Shown piece by piece: positions 61,728 to 64,000 of a stretch of DNA of 64,000 nucleotides (position 1 is the stretch's first letter; each line of letters opens with the position of its first letter). Origin of the DNA: Flavobacterium azooxidireducens (GTDB lineage Bacteria > Bacteroidota > Bacteroidia > Flavobacteriales > Flavobacteriaceae). The notes below the pieces were generated by a model that was not told where the DNA came from, did no database searches, and saw nothing but the letters and a program-made list of their open reading frames with translations. Made by a program: the position numbers and the translations under genes. The DNA is taken from the NCBI RefSeq assembly GCF_023195775.1, contig NZ_CP096205.1, forward strand, positions 2,978,001 through 3,042,000. The letters run 5' to 3'.

Positions 61728-64000
61728 ATGAATATAAGAATACTATTTTGTCTGTTTAGTTGTCTTTTAATCAGCTTTTTAAGTGCTCAAAATTTAATCC
61801 CAAATGGTGATTTTGAGCAAGGAGCCGGAATCGGTTTCCAATCCGACTATAATCTCATAAATCCTGGAGCTGGTCAGGCAAATAGTGTTTCGAGACAGTA
61901 TGCAATTATCAATGACCCTTATTTATTAAACACATCTAATTTTATCAATTCTGGTGATTATACAACCGGAACAGGTTTAATGATGGTGTGTGATGGAGCA
62001 CATAATCAGTCAGAAGTTTTTTGGAAAACAAATGGAGATATATTATTGGAGGCAGGTGAAACATATCGTTTTAGATTTTTCATTCGCTCTGTAAACAACA
62101 CTAATCCGCAACCTGAAATTGGTTTTAGAGTTATGGCTGCAGCAGCCACTTATTTTACAGGGAGTTATACTGTAACAGAACCTTCAACAGGCTGGCAAGA
62201 GGTAAGTTTTGATTATACCGTTTCAGAGCCTGGTGCTCCTTACAGAAGATTTGAATTATACAATATTAACCAAAGTGATGTTGGAAATGATTTTGCTATC
62301 GATGAAATTATTTTAGAACGATTAGAACCTCTAACTATTAATTATTCATCTATTAATGTATCTTGTTTTGGTGAAAATGATGGTTCTATTGTTGTTTATG
62401 GTCAAGGAGGAACGCAACCTTATACTTCTTATTCAATTACTGGCCCGGTAAATCTTACTAACACAACGGGTATTTTTATTAATCTCCCTCCCGGAACTTA
62501 CACAGCTTCTGTGACAGATTCTAACGCTGATACCGCTACTGCATCAGGAATAGTGATAATTCAACCAAATGATTTAGTAGTTACACCAAATAGAACGATA
62601 TGTTTAGGTGAATCGGCAACATTAACTGCGTCTGGTGGTGCAAATTATGTTTGGACAGCTGTTCCAGCAGATCCATCACTTACCGATCCTAATAATGCTT
62701 CTGTTATTGTAAGCCCAACTACAACAACAACTTATACAGTAAATTCAACTTCGGTTACGCCAAGAAATTTAATTTTTAACGGCGATTTTTCGTTGGGTAA
62801 TACGGGTTTTACAACAGATTATCAATATTTAGATCCTGTAAATCCGGTTGGAGTACAGGGGGCTTATGCAGTGGTTACAAATTCTCAAACATGGTTTGCA
62901 GGTTTTTCTAACTGTACAGATCATACATCAGGAACGGGTAATATGATGGTTGTAGATGGTTCAATTGCAAATTCTGGAAACGATAAAGTTTGGTGTCAAA
63001 CTGTACCAGTAACGCCGGGTCAGAATTATACCTTCTCCTATTGGATTCAAACGGTTGCTACACCTAATCCTGCCAATATTGATGTGATAATAAATGGTGT
63101 TTCAATTGGTTCAAATCTTGCTCCAACTACCACTTGTGGATGGGTGCAAAGATCTTATACTTGGAATTCAGGAGTAGCTACAACAGCAGAAATATGTATG
63201 TTTGATAGAGTTGTTACCGTTGCCGGAAATGATTTTGCTATTGATGATATTCAGTTTGTAACTAATAGTACTTGTAACCTTTCTAAGTCGGTAACGGTTA
63301 CCGTTCAATCAATTTCCGCAACTGCTTCTTTTACAAGTGGTGATGTAACGAGTTGTCCTGGATCAACTTTGCTTACGTTTAGTGGAACTCCCAACACCAG
63401 TTTCACTATTTCATCAAGTTCTGGTGGATTTTATAATATACCAATTAATGCTGCTGGTACAGCTTCTTTCACAACACCTTTTTTAAATACTACAACTATT
63501 TTTACTTTGGTAAGTATTTTTCAAAATCCTCCAGGTTGTTCAGCACCACTTACAGGAAGTGTGACCATTACAATTAATTTGAATGGTTGTGCTACAGTTA
63601 CAGCGGGTGGAGTTGATTTAGGTGATGCAATTTCAGCTCAAGCTTGTGACGTAAATGAGTGCATTGATTTAACAGCATCTTATATAGATTTCGGAACAAC
63701 AACACAATACACAGTAAGTGAAATCGACTTTTGTCCTCAAGCACCTTTCATAAATAGTGGTGCTCCATGGAATGAGTTGTATGGAAATCCTCCTCCTCCG
63801 GGTGGAGTTAATGGTGATGATCAATGGTCTGCACCTTTCGCATTTCCTAATCCTAATCCTGCCGATCCTCCTTTTGTCTTTTGTTTTTTTGGAAATCAAT
63901 ATACAAGTATAAATGTTGGAACTAATGGAGTTATTACATTCAATCCACAAGCAGGAGGAAGTAATTGTCCTTGGGCATATAATCAAACAATTCCAAATGC
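61728..64000 (+). CDS. Large secreted multidomain adhesin, N-terminal part (truncated by window)
   Basis: The ATG at 61728 opens a frame of 757 complete codons that is still open at the window end. Signal peptide (LFCLFSCLLISFLSAQ); a jelly-roll/carbohydrate-binding-like domain (about 21-205; NLIPNGDFEQGAGIGFQSDY); a SprB-type repeat (about 205-285; VSCFGENDGSIVVYGQGGTQ); an Ig-like domain (about 288-345; TICLGESATLTASGGANYVW); a second jelly-roll copy (about 346-515; NLIFNGDFSLGNTGFTTDY); another Ig-like domain; and a nidogen-like segment (about 640 onward). This is the layout of T9SS-exported gliding adhesins, so a type B or A sorting domain is expected beyond the window. Confidence 0.9.
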   Translation, partial: MNIRILFCLFSCLLISFLSAQNLIPNGDFEQGAGIGFQSDYNLINPGAGQANSVSRQYAIINDPYLLNTSNFINSGDYTTGTGLMMVCDGAHNQSEVFWKTNGDILLEAGETYRFRFFIRSVNNTNPQPEIGFRVMAAAATYFTGSYTVTEPSTGWQEVSFDYTVSEPGAPYRRFELYNINQSDVGNDFAIDEIILERLEPLTINYSSINVSCFGENDGSIVVYGQGGTQPYTSYSITGPVNLTNTTGIFINLPPGTYTASVTDSNADTATASGIVIIQPNDLVVTPNRTICLGESATLTASGGANYVWTAVPADPSLTDPNNASVIVSPTTTTTYTVNSTSVTPRNLIFNGDFSLGNTGFTTDYQYLDPVNPVGVQGAYAVVTNSQTWFAGFSNCTDHTSGTGNMMVVDGSIANSGNDKVWCQTVPVTPGQNYTFSYWIQTVATPNPANIDVIINGVSIGSNLAPTTTCGWVQRSYTWNSGVATTAEICMFDRVVTVAGNDFAIDDIQFVTNSTCNLSKSVTVTVQSISATASFTSGDVTSCPGSTLLTFSGTPNTSFTISSSSGGFYNIPINAAGTASFTTPFLNTTTIFTLVSIFQNPPGCSAPLTGSVTITINLNGCATVTAGGVDLGDAISAQACDVNECIDLTASYIDFGTTTQYTVSEIDFCPQAPFINSGAPWNELYGNPPPPGGVNGDDQWSAPFAFPNPNPADPPFVFCFFGNQYTSINVGTNGVITFNPQAGGSNCPWAYNQTIPN

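Noticed and set aside
63669..63986. 105-residue minus-strand frame near the right edge
   Set aside because: It is antisense to the adhesin frame, which is open through the whole region and has clear domains.

Overview
The window is a stretch of chromosome from a member of the Flavobacteriaceae, most likely Flavobacterium or a close relative. The DNA is clearly AT-rich by eye. Genes start without obvious Shine-Dalgarno sequences, and several are preceded by the Bacteroidetes -7 element TAnnTTTG. The gene content is diagnostic: GldF/GldG gliding proteins, PorP/SprF, several proteins with the gliding-associated type B C-terminal domain of the type IX secretion system (T9SS), a fused SecDF, and a GyrB without the proteobacterial insert.

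Layout. 1-3584: the 3' end of a T9SS type B surface protein, then its PorP/SprF partner and an OmpA/PD40 lipoprotein-like protein. 3585-9020 (minus): pentapeptide protein, dnaN, gldG, gldF, a small monooxygenase-fold protein and a SAM hydrolase. 9127-12412 (plus): phoH, an outer-membrane barrel, purC and a small secreted ankyrin protein, most with clear intrinsic terminators. 12473-16592 (minus): (p)ppGpp synthetase/hydrolase, a Fur-family regulator and purA. 16749-18664: two unknown membrane/secreted proteins and a SpoU methyltransferase. 18844-26392: a MoxR/DUF58/DUF4350/DUF4129/SpoIIM operon with an RDD protein divergent from it by 20 bp. 26448-28167: an orphan RhuM-family protein and a TRIC-like channel. 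28164-31879: two tandem paralogous T9SS type B proteins.

31954-40677 is a surface-polysaccharide locus: FemAB/GNAT-like protein, DegT aminotransferase, flippase, four glycosyltransferases, an FdtA-type ketoisomerase and a methyltransferase. It is built of alternating strands with overlapping ends. The FdtA and DegT genes point to a 3-amino-3,6-dideoxyhexose. 40678-48816: ftsE, a 1004-residue TPR protein paired with an outer-membrane barrel, a GreA-C-like protein, and asnB. 49089-50644: two unknown accessory genes, one DUF4238. 51173-57237: gyrB, mdh, secDF. 57748-61571 (minus): lgt, yidD, cysS, folE. 61728-64000: the 5' part of a large multidomain secreted adhesin that runs off the window.

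Intergenic DNA carries at least seven families of dispersed palindromic or direct repeats, and some are much more GC-rich than the rest of the window. One repeat-like segment appears to have been captured in frame inside the DegT aminotransferase. No rRNA, tRNA, CRISPR array, transposase or integrase was recognised. The most interesting items are the MoxR-centred membrane operon with its unknown members, the paired T9SS type B genes with near-identical C-termini, the GreA-like protein whose start abuts a repeat, the structured GC-rich element at 50830-51002, and the orphan RhuM gene.
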